In this document: positions 45,241-54,262 of the stretch, one piece after another
Position numbering within the stretch: the stretch's first letter is position 1
Layout of the letters: every line of letters begins with the position of its first letter
NCBI RefSeq assembly: GCF_009857505.1
Contig: NZ_WWCP01000004.1
Location: forward strand, 1 to 64,000
Source of the DNA: Duganella lactea
GTDB lineage: Bacteria; Pseudomonadota; Gammaproteobacteria; Burkholderiales; Burkholderiaceae_D
Length of the DNA: 64,000 bases
Reading direction: 5' to 3'
Translations under genes and position numbers: made by a program
Notes under the pieces: model-generated
The model's database searches: none
Told to the model about the DNA's origin: nothing
The model's input: the letters and a program-made list of their open reading frames with translations, nothing else

Positions 45241-46293
45241 ATGCCGGTCAAGCCGCATCATCCCGACGCCGAAGCCGCGGCCGATGTGCCGCCGCATGTG
45301 ATCCGCCAGGTGCTGCAACTGGTGGCCTCCCGCGGCCATTCGCCGGAGCGCCTGTGCAAGGGATTGGGATTCACGCCCGAGAACCTGTGCGACGCCGACT
45401 TCCGCGTATCGTACCGCCAAACCAGCCTGCTGGTGCGGCGCGCGATGCAGCAATGGGGCGATCCGGCGATCGGCCTAGCCACCGGCGCGCGCCAGACCGT
45501 GGTGTGTTTCGGCCTGCCCGGCCTCGGCATGCTGACCTGCGCCACGCTGGGCGAGGCGTTCCAGTACCTGATCAAATACCAACGCGCGGCCGGCGCGCTG
45601 ACCATCAACGAGATGAGCGTGCTCGATGAGCACCATTTCGTCACCGAGGTATCGACCCGCTTCCACGATCCCGAACTGGAACCGTTTTTCATTGAAGAGA
45701 TATTCGTCAGCGGGGTTGAGGTGTCGCGGGCGATGGTCGGCTCGCACTTCCGGCCCGCGCGGCTGGAACTGCGCTATCCGCGTCCCGACTACGCTGCGGC
45801 CTACAGCGAATACTTCCGCTGCCCGGTGGTGTTCAACGCGCCGCTGAACCGCCTGATTTGCGACATCGCCTGGTATCACTGCCCGCTGCCCACGCACGAC
45901 CGCTACATGCAGGGCAGCTTGCAGGCGCAGATCGACCAGTTGCTGGAAACCGAGACGCCGCGCAACGATCTGGTGGAGTCGATCATGAACGAGCTACGCG
46001 GCTCGGTGGACGAGGTGCCCGGCCTGGCGCAGGTCGGCGCGGCGCTCAACCTCAGCGAACGCACGCTGCGCCGCCGGCTGGCGGAACTGGACACCTCTTA
46101 CCAGCGCCTGGTGGACCAGGTGCGCTACGAGGCGGCGCTCGATCTGCTCAAGCGCAGCGACATGCCGCTGGTCGATATCGCCATGGCCACCGGCTTTACC
46201 GACGCGCGCAACTTCCGCCGCGCCTTCAAGCGCTGGTCCGGCATGCTGCCGAACCAGATCCGCCAGGGCGCACCGGCGCCCCGGTTAAGGTAA
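45241..46293 (+). CDS. AraC family transcriptional regulator
   Basis: 350 residues. An N-terminal arabinose-binding-like sensor domain (PF12625 type; about 20-210, RQVLQLVASRGHSPERLCKGLGF, RQTVVCFGLPGLGMLTC) precedes a C-terminal double HTH (AQVGAALNLSERTLRRRLAEL and MPLVDIAMATGFTDARNFRRAFKRWSG). Regulators with this sensor type commonly control genes for hydrophobic or amine catabolism. ATG 45241 with GAGGAG eight bases upstream is the start. It is divergent from the MFS gene and convergent (9-bp overlap) with the SDR operon. Likely regulator of the block 43961-52699 (inference). Confidence 0.93.
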   Translation: MPVKPHHPDAEAAADVPPHVIRQVLQLVASRGHSPERLCKGLGFTPENLCDADFRVSYRQTSLLVRRAMQQWGDPAIGLATGARQTVVCFGLPGLGMLTCATLGEAFQYLIKYQRAAGALTINEMSVLDEHHFVTEVSTRFHDPELEPFFIEEIFVSGVEVSRAMVGSHFRPARLELRYPRPDYAAAYSEYFRCPVVFNAPLNRLICDIAWYHCPLPTHDRYMQGSLQAQIDQLLETETPRNDLVESIMNELRGSVDEVPGLAQVGAALNLSERTLRRRLAELDTSYQRLVDQVRYEAALDLLKRSDMPLVDIAMATGFTDARNFRRAFKRWSGMLPNQIRQGAPAPRLR

Positions 46294-47148
46294 CTCCCAC
46301 TGGCCGTCACGCACCCGCACCAGCCCGCGCCGCCGCAACGACTCCAGGTAGCGCGCATGGCCGCGCACGCCCTTCTTGCGGAACAGCGGTATCAGTTTGG
46401 GCAGCATGTTCGGCACCAGCATCGCCAGCCGCACCGTCCACGATTCGCTGACGCGCGGATAGCGCTCCAGGCATGGGTCGTCCAGCATGCGCATCACCTG
46501 CCTGGCCACATCCTCCGGCTGCTGCGGCGGATCCATGAACTGCAGCGTGTTGCCGCCCTCGATGGCTTCGCGCATCAGCATCGGCGTTTCGGTGGCGGAC
46601 GGCATCACGTTGCCGACCTTCACGCCGTGCCGTTCGGCGTCCATGCCGAGGCACAGCATGGCGCCGCGCAGGCCGAACTTGGTGGCCGAGTAGATGCCCG
46701 TTTCTGGCAGCGGGAAAATGCCGCCCAGCGAAACCGTGTTGATCACGCGCCCGTCGCCGGAGCGCTGCAAGGACGGAAAGGCCAGCCGCGTCAGCACAAT
46801 CGGCGACAGCAGGTTGATATTCAACTCGCCCAGAATATTCTCGACCGAGCGCTCCTCGAAATGCCCGGTACCGGTGATGGCGGCGTTATTGACCAGAATA
46901 TCCAGCCGGCCGAAGCGCTCCTGCACCAACGCCAGCAGGTCCGGCAACTTGCCGAAGTCGCGCAGGTCGATCTGCACACCGGTGGCCGCCGGCCCAAGCT
47001 CGGCCACCGCCGCGTCCAGCGACGCCTGGTTGTAATCGGCCAGCACGCACTGGATGCCGCGCGCGATAAAGCCACGGCAAACGGCGCGACCGATGCCGCC
47101 GGCGCCGCCGGTGATCAGGGCCACGCGGCCCGTTACAGTCGTCGTCAT
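46285..47148 (-). CDS. short-chain dehydrogenase/reductase
   Basis: 287 residues, a classical SDR with a C-terminal extension. NAD(P)-binding GGAGGIG at 14-20, NNAA motif (VNNAAITGTGHF), Ser of TVSLGG and catalytic Tyr153-x3-Lys157 (YSATK). Acidic ADYNQ after strand 2 (LADYNQAS) suggests NAD preference. It could oxidise an alcohol or reduce a ketone next to the monooxygenase. Third gene of the FMO-ALDH-SDR operon; its ATG overlaps the ALDH stop (ATGA). Confidence 0.92.
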   Translation of the reverse strand: MTTTVTGRVALITGGAGGIGRAVCRGFIARGIQCVLADYNQASLDAAVAELGPAATGVQIDLRDFGKLPDLLALVQERFGRLDILVNNAAITGTGHFEERSVENILGELNINLLSPIVLTRLAFPSLQRSGDGRVINTVSLGGIFPLPETGIYSATKFGLRGAMLCLGMDAERHGVKVGNVMPSATETPMLMREAIEGGNTLQFMDPPQQPEDVARQVMRMLDDPCLERYPRVSESWTVRLAMLVPNMLPKLIPLFRKKGVRGHARYLESLRRRGLVRVRDGQWELP

Positions 47149-48653
47149 GCGCCGCCCCTCGCCAGCTGTATCCATACGGTCTTGGTTTGCGTGTACTGGT
47201 CGTGCGCCAGCAGCGATTTTTCTCGGCCACCGAAGCCCGACTCCTTGTAACCGCCGAACGGCACGCCGGTGTCGCCTTCCGAGAAGCAGTTGACCGACAC
47301 CGTGCCGGCGCGAATCTGTCTGGCCACGCTGTGCGCCGCATCCAGGCTGCTGGTATAGACCGACGAGGCCAGGCCGTAGCTGGTGTCGTTGGCGATCGCC
47401 ACGCCCTCGGCCAGATCGCCAAACGTCAGCACAGACAGCACCGGACCAAAGATTTCTTCCCGCGCGATGGTCATTGAAGAGCGCACGCCGTCAAAGATGG
47501 TCGGCTCGACAAAGCTGCCGCCGCTGTCCTGCCGCAGCTGATTGCCGCCGTAGACCAGCTGCGCGCCCTGCGCCTTGCCGCTGGCGATATAGCCCAGTAC
47601 GCGTCGCATGTGTCCCGGCTCGATCATCGCGCCAACGCGGGTGGTCGGATCGAGCGGATCGCCGACGCGCCACGCATCGAAAGCACGCTTGACCTCCTCC
47701 AGCAATTCATCCTTGCGCGCGCGATGAACGATGAGCCGCGATCCCGCGCTGCAATTCTCGCCCTGGCAGAACAGCGCGCCCAGCGCCACCTGTTCCGCCA
47801 CGCCGGCCAGGTCGTGCGCGTCGGCCAGCACCAGCGCCGGGCTTTTGCCGCCGCACTCCAGTACCACGCGCTTCATGTTCGACTCGGCCGAATACTTGAG
47901 GAACAGCCGCCCCACCTCGCCGGAGCCGGTAAAGCTGACGCAATCGATATCCCGATGCCGGCCGATCGCCTGCCCCACCGTCTCGCCGTCACCCGGCACG
48001 ATATTCAGCACGCCTTCCGGCACGCCGGCTTCCAGCGCCAGCCGTCCCAGCACCAGCGCCGTCAACGTGGTCTGCTCGGCGGGCTTGATGACGATGGAGT
48101 TGCCGCTGGCGAGCGCCGGCCCGATCTTCCACCCGGCCAGATAGATCGGAAAGTTCCATGGCAGGACTGCGCCGACCACGCCGATCGGCTCGCGCACGAT
48201 CATCGCCACGATATCGGGTGCGGTCGGCGCCACCTGGTCATAGAGCTTGTCCGCCGCTTCCGCGTGCCAGCGCAGGCTTTCAATCATGTCCGGCAGGTCG
48301 GCGGACAAGGCGTCGCGTATCGGCTTGCCGGAATCCAGGCTTTCCATCACCGCCAGCGTCTCCAGATTGGCCTCGACCAGATCGGCAAAGCGCAGCAGAA
48401 CCTTCTTGCGATGCTTGGGCGTGGCGCGCGACCAGTCGCCGCTCTCAAACACGCGCCGCGCGGCGCTGACCGCCGCATCCACTTCACGCTCGCCGCAGCG
48501 GGCGATGCCCGCCAGACGGCGGCCGTTGGCCGGATTGACGGTATCGAATAGCTCCCCCGACGCGGCATCGACGAAGCGTCCGTCGATCAACGCGCGGGTT
48601 TCAAACGCCAGCTGCGCGGCGCGCTGCTGGTAATACGCAAAGTTTTTTTCCAT
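47145..48653 (-). CDS. aldehyde dehydrogenase
   Basis: 502 residues. NAD-dependent ALDH superfamily with GSGEVGR (FTGSGEVGRLF), catalytic Glu in LECGGKSP and nucleophile Cys301 (QGENCSAGSR), EEIFGPVLSV near the end. It resembles the gamma-glutamyl-aminobutyraldehyde/aromatic aldehyde dehydrogenase (PuuC-like) group. It probably oxidises the aldehyde formed in the same operon. ATG 48653 with GGGAG before it is preferred; a GTG at 48668 overlaps the FMO stop. Second gene of the operon. Confidence 0.94.
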   Translation of the reverse strand: MEKNFAYYQQRAAQLAFETRALIDGRFVDAASGELFDTVNPANGRRLAGIARCGEREVDAAVSAARRVFESGDWSRATPKHRKKVLLRFADLVEANLETLAVMESLDSGKPIRDALSADLPDMIESLRWHAEAADKLYDQVAPTAPDIVAMIVREPIGVVGAVLPWNFPIYLAGWKIGPALASGNSIVIKPAEQTTLTALVLGRLALEAGVPEGVLNIVPGDGETVGQAIGRHRDIDCVSFTGSGEVGRLFLKYSAESNMKRVVLECGGKSPALVLADAHDLAGVAEQVALGALFCQGENCSAGSRLIVHRARKDELLEEVKRAFDAWRVGDPLDPTTRVGAMIEPGHMRRVLGYIASGKAQGAQLVYGGNQLRQDSGGSFVEPTIFDGVRSSMTIAREEIFGPVLSVLTFGDLAEGVAIANDTSYGLASSVYTSSLDAAHSVARQIRAGTVSVNCFSEGDTGVPFGGYKESGFGGREKSLLAHDQYTQTKTVWIQLARGGA

Positions 48654-48664
48654 GCCGCGCTCCC

Positions 48665-50053
48665 TCACGCCGCCGCGCGCAACGCGGCTGGCTGTTGGGC
48701 CGCCGTATCGACGCGCAGCCGGTCATAGTAATTTTCGGTCAGTTCCGGCCAGCCCATTTTGCGACGCAGGCGCTTCAGGTAAGACTTGAGCGCATGCGCT
48801 TCCAGATACACCTCATGCCGTTGCGATTGCACGAACTTCAGGCCGCCCGACAGATCCGGATTGTCATGTGCGATCAAGTCATCGAAGCGGCTGGCGCCGG
48901 CCGGGTTGTCCAGCTGGTCGCGCAGGTAGGCGGCGATCATGAAGGCTTCCGTATCAAACAGCTTGTAGGCGCTGGAATTGGTTTCCACGTAGCCGATGCC
49001 GAACAGGTTGCGATGATCGCGGCTGAACATCGACAGATACAGCTGCGGCCTGCCGCCGCGCCACTCGAAGTAATCGGCCGCGTACTTGCAGCTCCACTTG
49101 TAGCCGGTGGCGTAGATCACCAGGTCCAGCTTCTCGCGGCTGCCGTCCTTGAACACCACATCATCGCCATCGTAGTGCGACACATCCGGCTTGACCGTGA
49201 TGTTCCCGTGCTGCAGATTGTGCAGCAACTGGGAATTGAGCAGCGGGTGGCTTTCAAACAGCTGGTGGTCCGGCTTCGGCAGGCCGAAGCGCGTCAGGTC
49301 GCCGGTGAACATCTTCAGCAGCAGGCCCATTACCGGACGCGCCACCCAGATCGGCAGCGGCGGGCCGCTCTCGCCCACCTGGTCGGCGGGGATGCCGAAC
49401 AAATGCTTGGGGATGAAGTGGTAGCCGCGCCGCATGCTGATGAAGGCGCGCTGCGCGCGATTGGCCGCGTCGCAGGCGATGTCCGCGCCCGAATTGCCGG
49501 CGCCAACGATCATCACCCGCTTGCCGGCGAATTCATCGCTGCTCTTGTAGGTGACCGAATGGCGGATCTCGCCGTTGAACTGTCCCTTCACTTCCGGCAT
49601 GTTCGGGTCCCAGTTACAGCCGGTGGCGCAGATCACCGCCAGATAGCGGCGCCGCGCGCCGTCGCCCAGCGTCACCACCCATTTGCCGTCGGCCTCCTTC
49701 TGCACATGCTGCACCGGCGTGTTGAAGCGGATCGCCGGACGCAGGCCGAATGCGTCGGCATAACCGCGCACATAACTGAGGATCTGCTGGTTGGTCGGAT
49801 AGTCCGGATAGGACTTCGGCATCGGATAGCCGATGAAACCCGACAAATCGCGTGACGATATGAAGTGCGCCGATTCGTAAATCGGACTGCCGGGATTCTG
49901 CATGTCCCATATGCCGCCGACATCCGAATGGCGTTCAAACTGTTCATACGCCAGCCCCATCGCCTTCAGCGCGCGCGCCGCCGACAGGCCGCCCGGCCCC
50001 GCGCCCACCACGCAGACCGCGTTGCCGCAGTCGGTAATCTCGTTTGTGATCAT
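48665..50053 (-). CDS. flavin-containing monooxygenase
   Basis: 462 residues. FAD-binding GAGPGG at residues 17-22, NADPH-binding GAGNSGA at 184-190, and between them the FMO/Baeyer-Villiger signature FxGxxxHxxxY at 159-169 (FNGEIRHSVTY). Members oxygenate amines, sulfides or ketones with NADPH and O2. The substrate is unknown; the neighbouring aldehyde dehydrogenase and SDR suggest an oxygenated organic compound. It heads the minus-strand operon, ATG 50053 with GGGGAG eight bases upstream, and is divergent from a TonB receptor. Confidence 0.94.
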   Translation of the reverse strand: MITNEITDCGNAVCVVGAGPGGLSAARALKAMGLAYEQFERHSDVGGIWDMQNPGSPIYESAHFISSRDLSGFIGYPMPKSYPDYPTNQQILSYVRGYADAFGLRPAIRFNTPVQHVQKEADGKWVVTLGDGARRRYLAVICATGCNWDPNMPEVKGQFNGEIRHSVTYKSSDEFAGKRVMIVGAGNSGADIACDAANRAQRAFISMRRGYHFIPKHLFGIPADQVGESGPPLPIWVARPVMGLLLKMFTGDLTRFGLPKPDHQLFESHPLLNSQLLHNLQHGNITVKPDVSHYDGDDVVFKDGSREKLDLVIYATGYKWSCKYAADYFEWRGGRPQLYLSMFSRDHRNLFGIGYVETNSSAYKLFDTEAFMIAAYLRDQLDNPAGASRFDDLIAHDNPDLSGGLKFVQSQRHEVYLEAHALKSYLKRLRRKMGWPELTENYYDRLRVDTAAQQPAALRAAA

Positions 50054-50263
50054 TGTGTGCTCCCCTATTGTTGAACGTCCCGGGGTCATTGTGCAAACAA
50101 AGCCGACGCCCGACGGGGGCGAAAAGGACAGGCGGGGAGCCGAAGCGGCCACGCAACACTGTGGCGGTTTGGCCGGGATGGCATCCTTGTCTGTCCGATC
50201 CGGCCCCCGGCGCGACGAAGCACGCGTCTACATTGAAAAAAATCAAACACCCGAGGAGACACC

Positions 50264-52699
50264 GTGAAGCCACATGCACCGCAGCCGCCATTTCGCCTAT
50301 CCGCGCCATCCCGTCGGCCGCGCATCCTTGCGCACAGCATCGCCCTGGCCTTCGCCGGCACGCTCGCGGCCCATGCCGACGACGATATCCAAAAGGTCAT
50401 CGTGACCGCGCAATCACGCGCGCAGTCGTTGCAGGAAGTGCCGATCTCGATGGAGGTGGTGACCGCGCGCGACATCCAGAACCTCGGCGCGCGCAACCTC
50501 GGCGACATCACCGGCTACCTGCCCGGCCTGCAGGTGGACGCCACCCAGCCCACGCAGCCGGTGTTCGGCATCCGCGGCGTGCAGGCGGGCGACTTCGGCA
50601 TCGGCACCGACACGCCGGTCGGCATTTATGTCGATGGGGTCTACACCGGCAAAACCGGCGGCGCGCTGATGAACTTCGTCGACATCCAGCGGGTGGAGGT
50701 GCTGAAAGGGCCGCAAGGCACGCTGTTCGGCCGCAACAGCGCGGCCGGCGCCATCTCGGTCGTCACCAACGAGCCGGAAGCGAGCTTCGACGCCACCGGC
50801 AGGATCAAGGTGGGCGACTACGGCCGCGTCGACGCCGACGCCATGCTCAACGTGCCGCTGGGCGACAGCACCGCCGCGCGGCTGGTCTTCGTGCGGGCGC
50901 GAAGCGACGGGTGGGTGCGCAATACCAGCACCGGCAACCGCACCGCCGGCGACAACACCTGGGCCACACGCCTGTCCGTCAGACAGAAAGTCCGCGACGC
51001 CACGCTGATCCTGTCGTGGGAACATGAACAACTGCGGCAGAATGGCTGGCCGGCGTTCGGCGTGGTCAAAGATCCCGCGCTGCCGTTCGCCGGCTACACC
51101 GGCGTCTACGACGCGGCCTATGTCGCCAACTTCAGCGATCCGCGCAAGGCGCCGCTACAGAACGACACCGACGGCCGCGAAAGCCGCAACTTCGATGGCG
51201 TCACGCTGCGCGCGGAAATACCTATCGGCGGTGCCACACTGCGCTCCACCACCGCCTTCCGCACCTTCTCTTCCCTCAATCTGACCGATAACGACGGCAC
51301 CGCGCGCGTAGACTTCCGCCTGGCCACGCAGGATCAGAAGAAAGCCTACAACTGGCAGCAGGACTTCAAGCTGTCCGGCGCCACCGATAAGCTGGACTGG
51401 ATCGCCGGCGCCAGCTTCTACGACAACCGCGAACGGCAAAACAGCGCCGCCATCGTCAACACCGCCACGCTGGATAGTCTGAGCCTGATGCAGGGCGGCG
51501 CGCCCGATTTCGCCACGCTGTTCGGCGGTTTGGGCATGGCCGGCGTGCCGGGCGTGGACCAGAACTCCGTGTTCAGCTGGCAGGAGGACAACCTCGCCAA
51601 ACTGCGCACGCGCGCCTTCTCGATCTACGGAGACCTGATCTGGCGCCTGGCGCCAGGCACGCGCCTCACCACCGGCCTGCGCTGGAGCCGCGACCGCAAG
51701 GAGATGCAATGGCAGGTGCCGGGCCGCCAGTCGGCCGCACTGGACTCGCTGCTCAACACCTATGGCCCGGCGGCGGGGCTGGACGCCAGCGCGCTGCCGT
51801 CCAATATCATCTTCGCGGCGGCCGGACCGCTGGCCGCCACGCCGGTCAACGCTACGCGCAGTTGGACCGACTGGAGTCCGCGCTTGGTGCTGGACCACAA
51901 ACTCAATGAGGACCTGCTGCTGTTTGCGTCGCTGTCGCGCGGATATCAGGCGGGCGGTTTCAATGTCTTCACGCCACCGAATCCCGGCTCGGCGAATCCG
52001 CGCGAGCGCGACCCCAGCTTCAATCCGGAGAAGATGACCAATCTGGAACTGGGTTTCAAGCTGTCCGCGCCGGCGCTGCGCGCCACCATCAATGGCTCGC
52101 TGTTCGCCTACCGCTTCAAGAATCTGCAGGATGTGAAGCTGGGCGGCAGCAGCGCCATCCCCACCTACAACATCATCAACAGTGACCAGCAAGCGAAAGG
52201 CCTGGATCTGGACGCCCGCATCCGCATCTCGCCGCGCCTGACCGCCTTCGCCGGCATGGAGCTGATCGACCAGACCTACCAGCGCTACCAGACCACCGAC
52301 AGCAGCGGCGCCGCGCTCAACCTGTCCGGCCAGCCGGTTGGCACACCAAGCTTCACCGGCATGGCCGGCATCAACGCCAACTGGGAAGCGCTGAATGGCC
52401 GCATGAGCGCCACGCTGCAAGGGAATTACCACGGCAAGTCACGCTGCAACGACGACACCCGCGCCCTGCAATGCCTGAACGCGCCAGCCTTCCGCACCGG
52501 CACCTCGGGCGGCAAAGCCGACCTGCGGCTTGGGTGGGACGCCAGCAACGGCAAGTTCGGCATCGGCCTGCTGGTCAACAACCTGTTCGACCAGCGCTAT
52601 GTCTACAACCTGGATGGCCAGACCAAGGCCTTCGGCCTGCCCTACGCCAGCGTTACCCCGCCGCGCACCTTCGCCCTCGAACTGCGCGGCAGTCTGTGA
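50264..52699 (+). CDS. TonB-dependent outer-membrane receptor
   Basis: 811 residues. Signal peptide in residues 1-38 (ILAHSIALAFAGTLAAHA), a TonB box-like IQKVIVTAQSR, the plug domain (about 50-170: VPISMEVVTARDI, RVEVLKGPQGTLFGRNSAAGAI) and a 22-strand barrel ending LELRGSL, without the usual terminal Phe. The long receptor without siderophore-type features suggests uptake of an organic compound, as in sphingomonads. Start is GTG 50264 with GAGGAG six bases upstream. It is divergent from the FMO operon, 210 bp apart, and is the likely entry port for its substrate. Confidence 0.93.
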   Translation: MKPHAPQPPFRLSAPSRRPRILAHSIALAFAGTLAAHADDDIQKVIVTAQSRAQSLQEVPISMEVVTARDIQNLGARNLGDITGYLPGLQVDATQPTQPVFGIRGVQAGDFGIGTDTPVGIYVDGVYTGKTGGALMNFVDIQRVEVLKGPQGTLFGRNSAAGAISVVTNEPEASFDATGRIKVGDYGRVDADAMLNVPLGDSTAARLVFVRARSDGWVRNTSTGNRTAGDNTWATRLSVRQKVRDATLILSWEHEQLRQNGWPAFGVVKDPALPFAGYTGVYDAAYVANFSDPRKAPLQNDTDGRESRNFDGVTLRAEIPIGGATLRSTTAFRTFSSLNLTDNDGTARVDFRLATQDQKKAYNWQQDFKLSGATDKLDWIAGASFYDNRERQNSAAIVNTATLDSLSLMQGGAPDFATLFGGLGMAGVPGVDQNSVFSWQEDNLAKLRTRAFSIYGDLIWRLAPGTRLTTGLRWSRDRKEMQWQVPGRQSAALDSLLNTYGPAAGLDASALPSNIIFAAAGPLAATPVNATRSWTDWSPRLVLDHKLNEDLLLFASLSRGYQAGGFNVFTPPNPGSANPRERDPSFNPEKMTNLELGFKLSAPALRATINGSLFAYRFKNLQDVKLGGSSAIPTYNIINSDQQAKGLDLDARIRISPRLTAFAGMELIDQTYQRYQTTDSSGAALNLSGQPVGTPSFTGMAGINANWEALNGRMSATLQGNYHGKSRCNDDTRALQCLNAPAFRTGTSGGKADLRLGWDASNGKFGIGLLVNNLFDQRYVYNLDGQTKAFGLPYASVTPPRTFALELRGSL

Positions 52700-52718
52700 C
52701 CATGCCGCGTCGGTCGGC

Positions 52719-53150
52719 CTAAATCGGCCGGCCGCGCACGCGGATGAAGGGACCGATGCAGCGCTCCAGATTCGGCTCAACGCACATCACGAACAGGTCG
52801 CCGCTCGGGTGAAATTGCAGATAGCTGGTGACGGAGCGCCCCGGCTTGGTGATGGCGCCGCTACAATCGGGCTTGCCGTTGTCCTTGGCGATGGTGTCGG
52901 TCTGCTTGTAGAAGCCCTTCTTGTCCGGCTTGTCCGACACGGTGAAGGTGGACTCGGCCACCTCCTCGTTGCTGAACACCAGCGTGGTGCCGTCGGCGCG
53001 AACGCGATAGGTCTCGCTGCATCCGGTGTCCGGCACGGCGATGCGCCAGGTGCCGATGAAGGGATGGTCGGTGCGCAGCGACGCCGCCTGGACCGTGATG
53101 GCTGCGGGCATCACCATCGCCGCCGCCAGAATGAACGCGCACATCTTCAT
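52719..53150 (-). CDS. exported protein, unknown function
   Basis: 143 residues with a signal peptide (MKMCAFILAAAMVMPAAITVQA). The mature protein has FIGTWRIAVPDTGCSETYRVRADGTT and FHPSGDLFVMCVEPN, a beta-rich lipocalin-like pattern (GTW...) with four cysteines, so probably periplasmic with disulfides. I do not recognise a named family. It is 13 bp downstream of the SRPBCC gene in the same direction and likely co-transcribed. Confidence 0.8.
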   Translation of the reverse strand: MKMCAFILAAAMVMPAAITVQAASLRTDHPFIGTWRIAVPDTGCSETYRVRADGTTLVFSNEEVAESTFTVSDKPDKKGFYKQTDTIAKDNGKPDCSGAITKPGRSVTSYLQFHPSGDLFVMCVEPNLERCIGPFIRVRGRPI

Positions 53151-53163
53151 CGCCCGCCTCCGT

Positions 53164-53607
53164 TTATTTTTCCGCCACCGCCTTCATTTTTGCCAGGCCG
53201 CTTTCAAACGCCGGGCCCAGCGCCTTGTCCATGCTGATGATCATATTCATGATCTTACCCGTAAAATCGACTTCGCCATTCATGCTCCAGCGTACCGTGG
53301 TGCCGCCATCCCGCGGCTGCACCCAGAACTCCATCATGGACGGCTTGGCGCTCTCGCCGGGGAACTCCAGCTTGACGCTGATATTGGTCGGCGTCTGGCT
53401 CAGCACCTCCATGCGGGCGGCCTCGATATGATTCCACGGCGACCATTGCGGCCAGTTGCGAAAATCGCTAATCAGCGGCCTCACCTTGTCCGCCGGCGCC
53501 TGGATGCTGATCGCGCGCTGCACGGTGTAGGTCGACGGCTGGAACGCGGCGATCACAAACAGGACCAGCACCAAAGTCGAGAACCCGACGATTATTTTCT
53601 TGAACAT
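53164..53607 (-). CDS. SRPBCC family protein, membrane-anchored
   Basis: 147 residues. One N-terminal membrane anchor (about residues 4-22) is followed by a START/Bet v1-like SRPBCC domain: RAISIQAPADKVRPLISDFRNWPQWSPW, and TVRWSMNGEVDFTGKIMNMI. Such proteins bind hydrophobic ligands; the ligand is unknown. It is divergent from a VOC protein (47-bp gap) and followed by an exported protein gene. Confidence 0.88.
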   Translation of the reverse strand: MFKKIIVGFSTLVLVLFVIAAFQPSTYTVQRAISIQAPADKVRPLISDFRNWPQWSPWNHIEAARMEVLSQTPTNISVKLEFPGESAKPSMMEFWVQPRDGGTTVRWSMNGEVDFTGKIMNMIISMDKALGPAFESGLAKMKAVAEK

Positions 53608-53654
53608 GCTTTCTCTCCACGTACACTACAGCATTCACACACAGGAGCCGGCCC

Positions 53655-54053
53655 ATGCTGTCGCACGTTTACATAGGAATTAACAATTTTGAACCGGCGC
53701 TGGCATTTTACAGCGCCGTGATGGAAGCGGTCGGCGCGCGCCAGCGCTTTGTCGACGCCGGCAAGCCATGGGCCGCGTGGCAGCCGGCGGAAGGCGCCCG
53801 CCCCTTGTTCGTGATCGGAAGACCGCATGACGGCCAGCCGGCAAGTCGCGGCAATGGCCAGATGGTGGCGCTGATGGCGCCCTCGCGCGCGGCGGTTGAC
53901 CTTACCCACGCCGCGGCGCTGGCGCACGGAGGCAGCTGCGAAGGCGCACCGGGCCTGCGGCCGCACTACCACGCCAACTACTACGGCGCCTACTTCCGCG
54001 ACCCCGAGGGCAACAAGCTAGGCGTCGTCTGTCACGACGCGCCGGCGGATTAA
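53655..54053 (+). CDS. VOC family protein (glyoxalase/bleomycin-resistance fold)
   Basis: 132 residues. Opening LSHVYIGINNFEPALAFYSAVMEAVGA and the closing YYGAYFRDPEGNKLGVVCH are classic VOC, with metal-ligand candidates His and Glu in those segments. Members include lactoylglutathione lyases, dioxygenases and resistance proteins; the function here cannot be assigned. It is divergent from the SRPBCC gene, and its stop overlaps the next gene's stop in TTAA. Confidence 0.9.
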   Translation: MLSHVYIGINNFEPALAFYSAVMEAVGARQRFVDAGKPWAAWQPAEGARPLFVIGRPHDGQPASRGNGQMVALMAPSRAAVDLTHAAALAHGGSCEGAPGLRPHYHANYYGAYFRDPEGNKLGVVCHDAPAD

Positions 54054-54250
54054 GCCAGGGCTTCCTTGGCCGCTTCCTCCGGGGTCAGGCCGTCGTAGAA
54101 CTGGTCGGTAAACCACTCCACCTGCTCTTCGATGTGGTCCTGCGCCTGGGCCTGCGTGGCGCCGCCCTTGACCAGGAAGCCCTCCACCTCGATGCACCAG
54201 TTGATCAGCTCCAGGGTTTCCGGGTCCAGCTCTTCTTTTTTCTTTGCCAT
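54050..54250 (-). CDS. small conserved-looking protein, unknown function
   Basis: 66 residues, acidic, helical: LDPETLELINWCIEVEGFLVKGG followed by QDHIEEQVEWFTDQFYDGLTPEEAAKEAL. I do not recognise a family. It is upstream-adjacent to the M16 peptidase stop only on paper: it lies 12 bp after the M16 gene's stop on the same strand, so it may be co-transcribed with it. Stops of this gene and the VOC gene overlap. Confidence 0.65.
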   Translation of the reverse strand: MAKKKEELDPETLELINWCIEVEGFLVKGGATQAQAQDHIEEQVEWFTDQFYDGLTPEEAAKEALA

Positions 54251-54262
54251 GATGATTACTCC

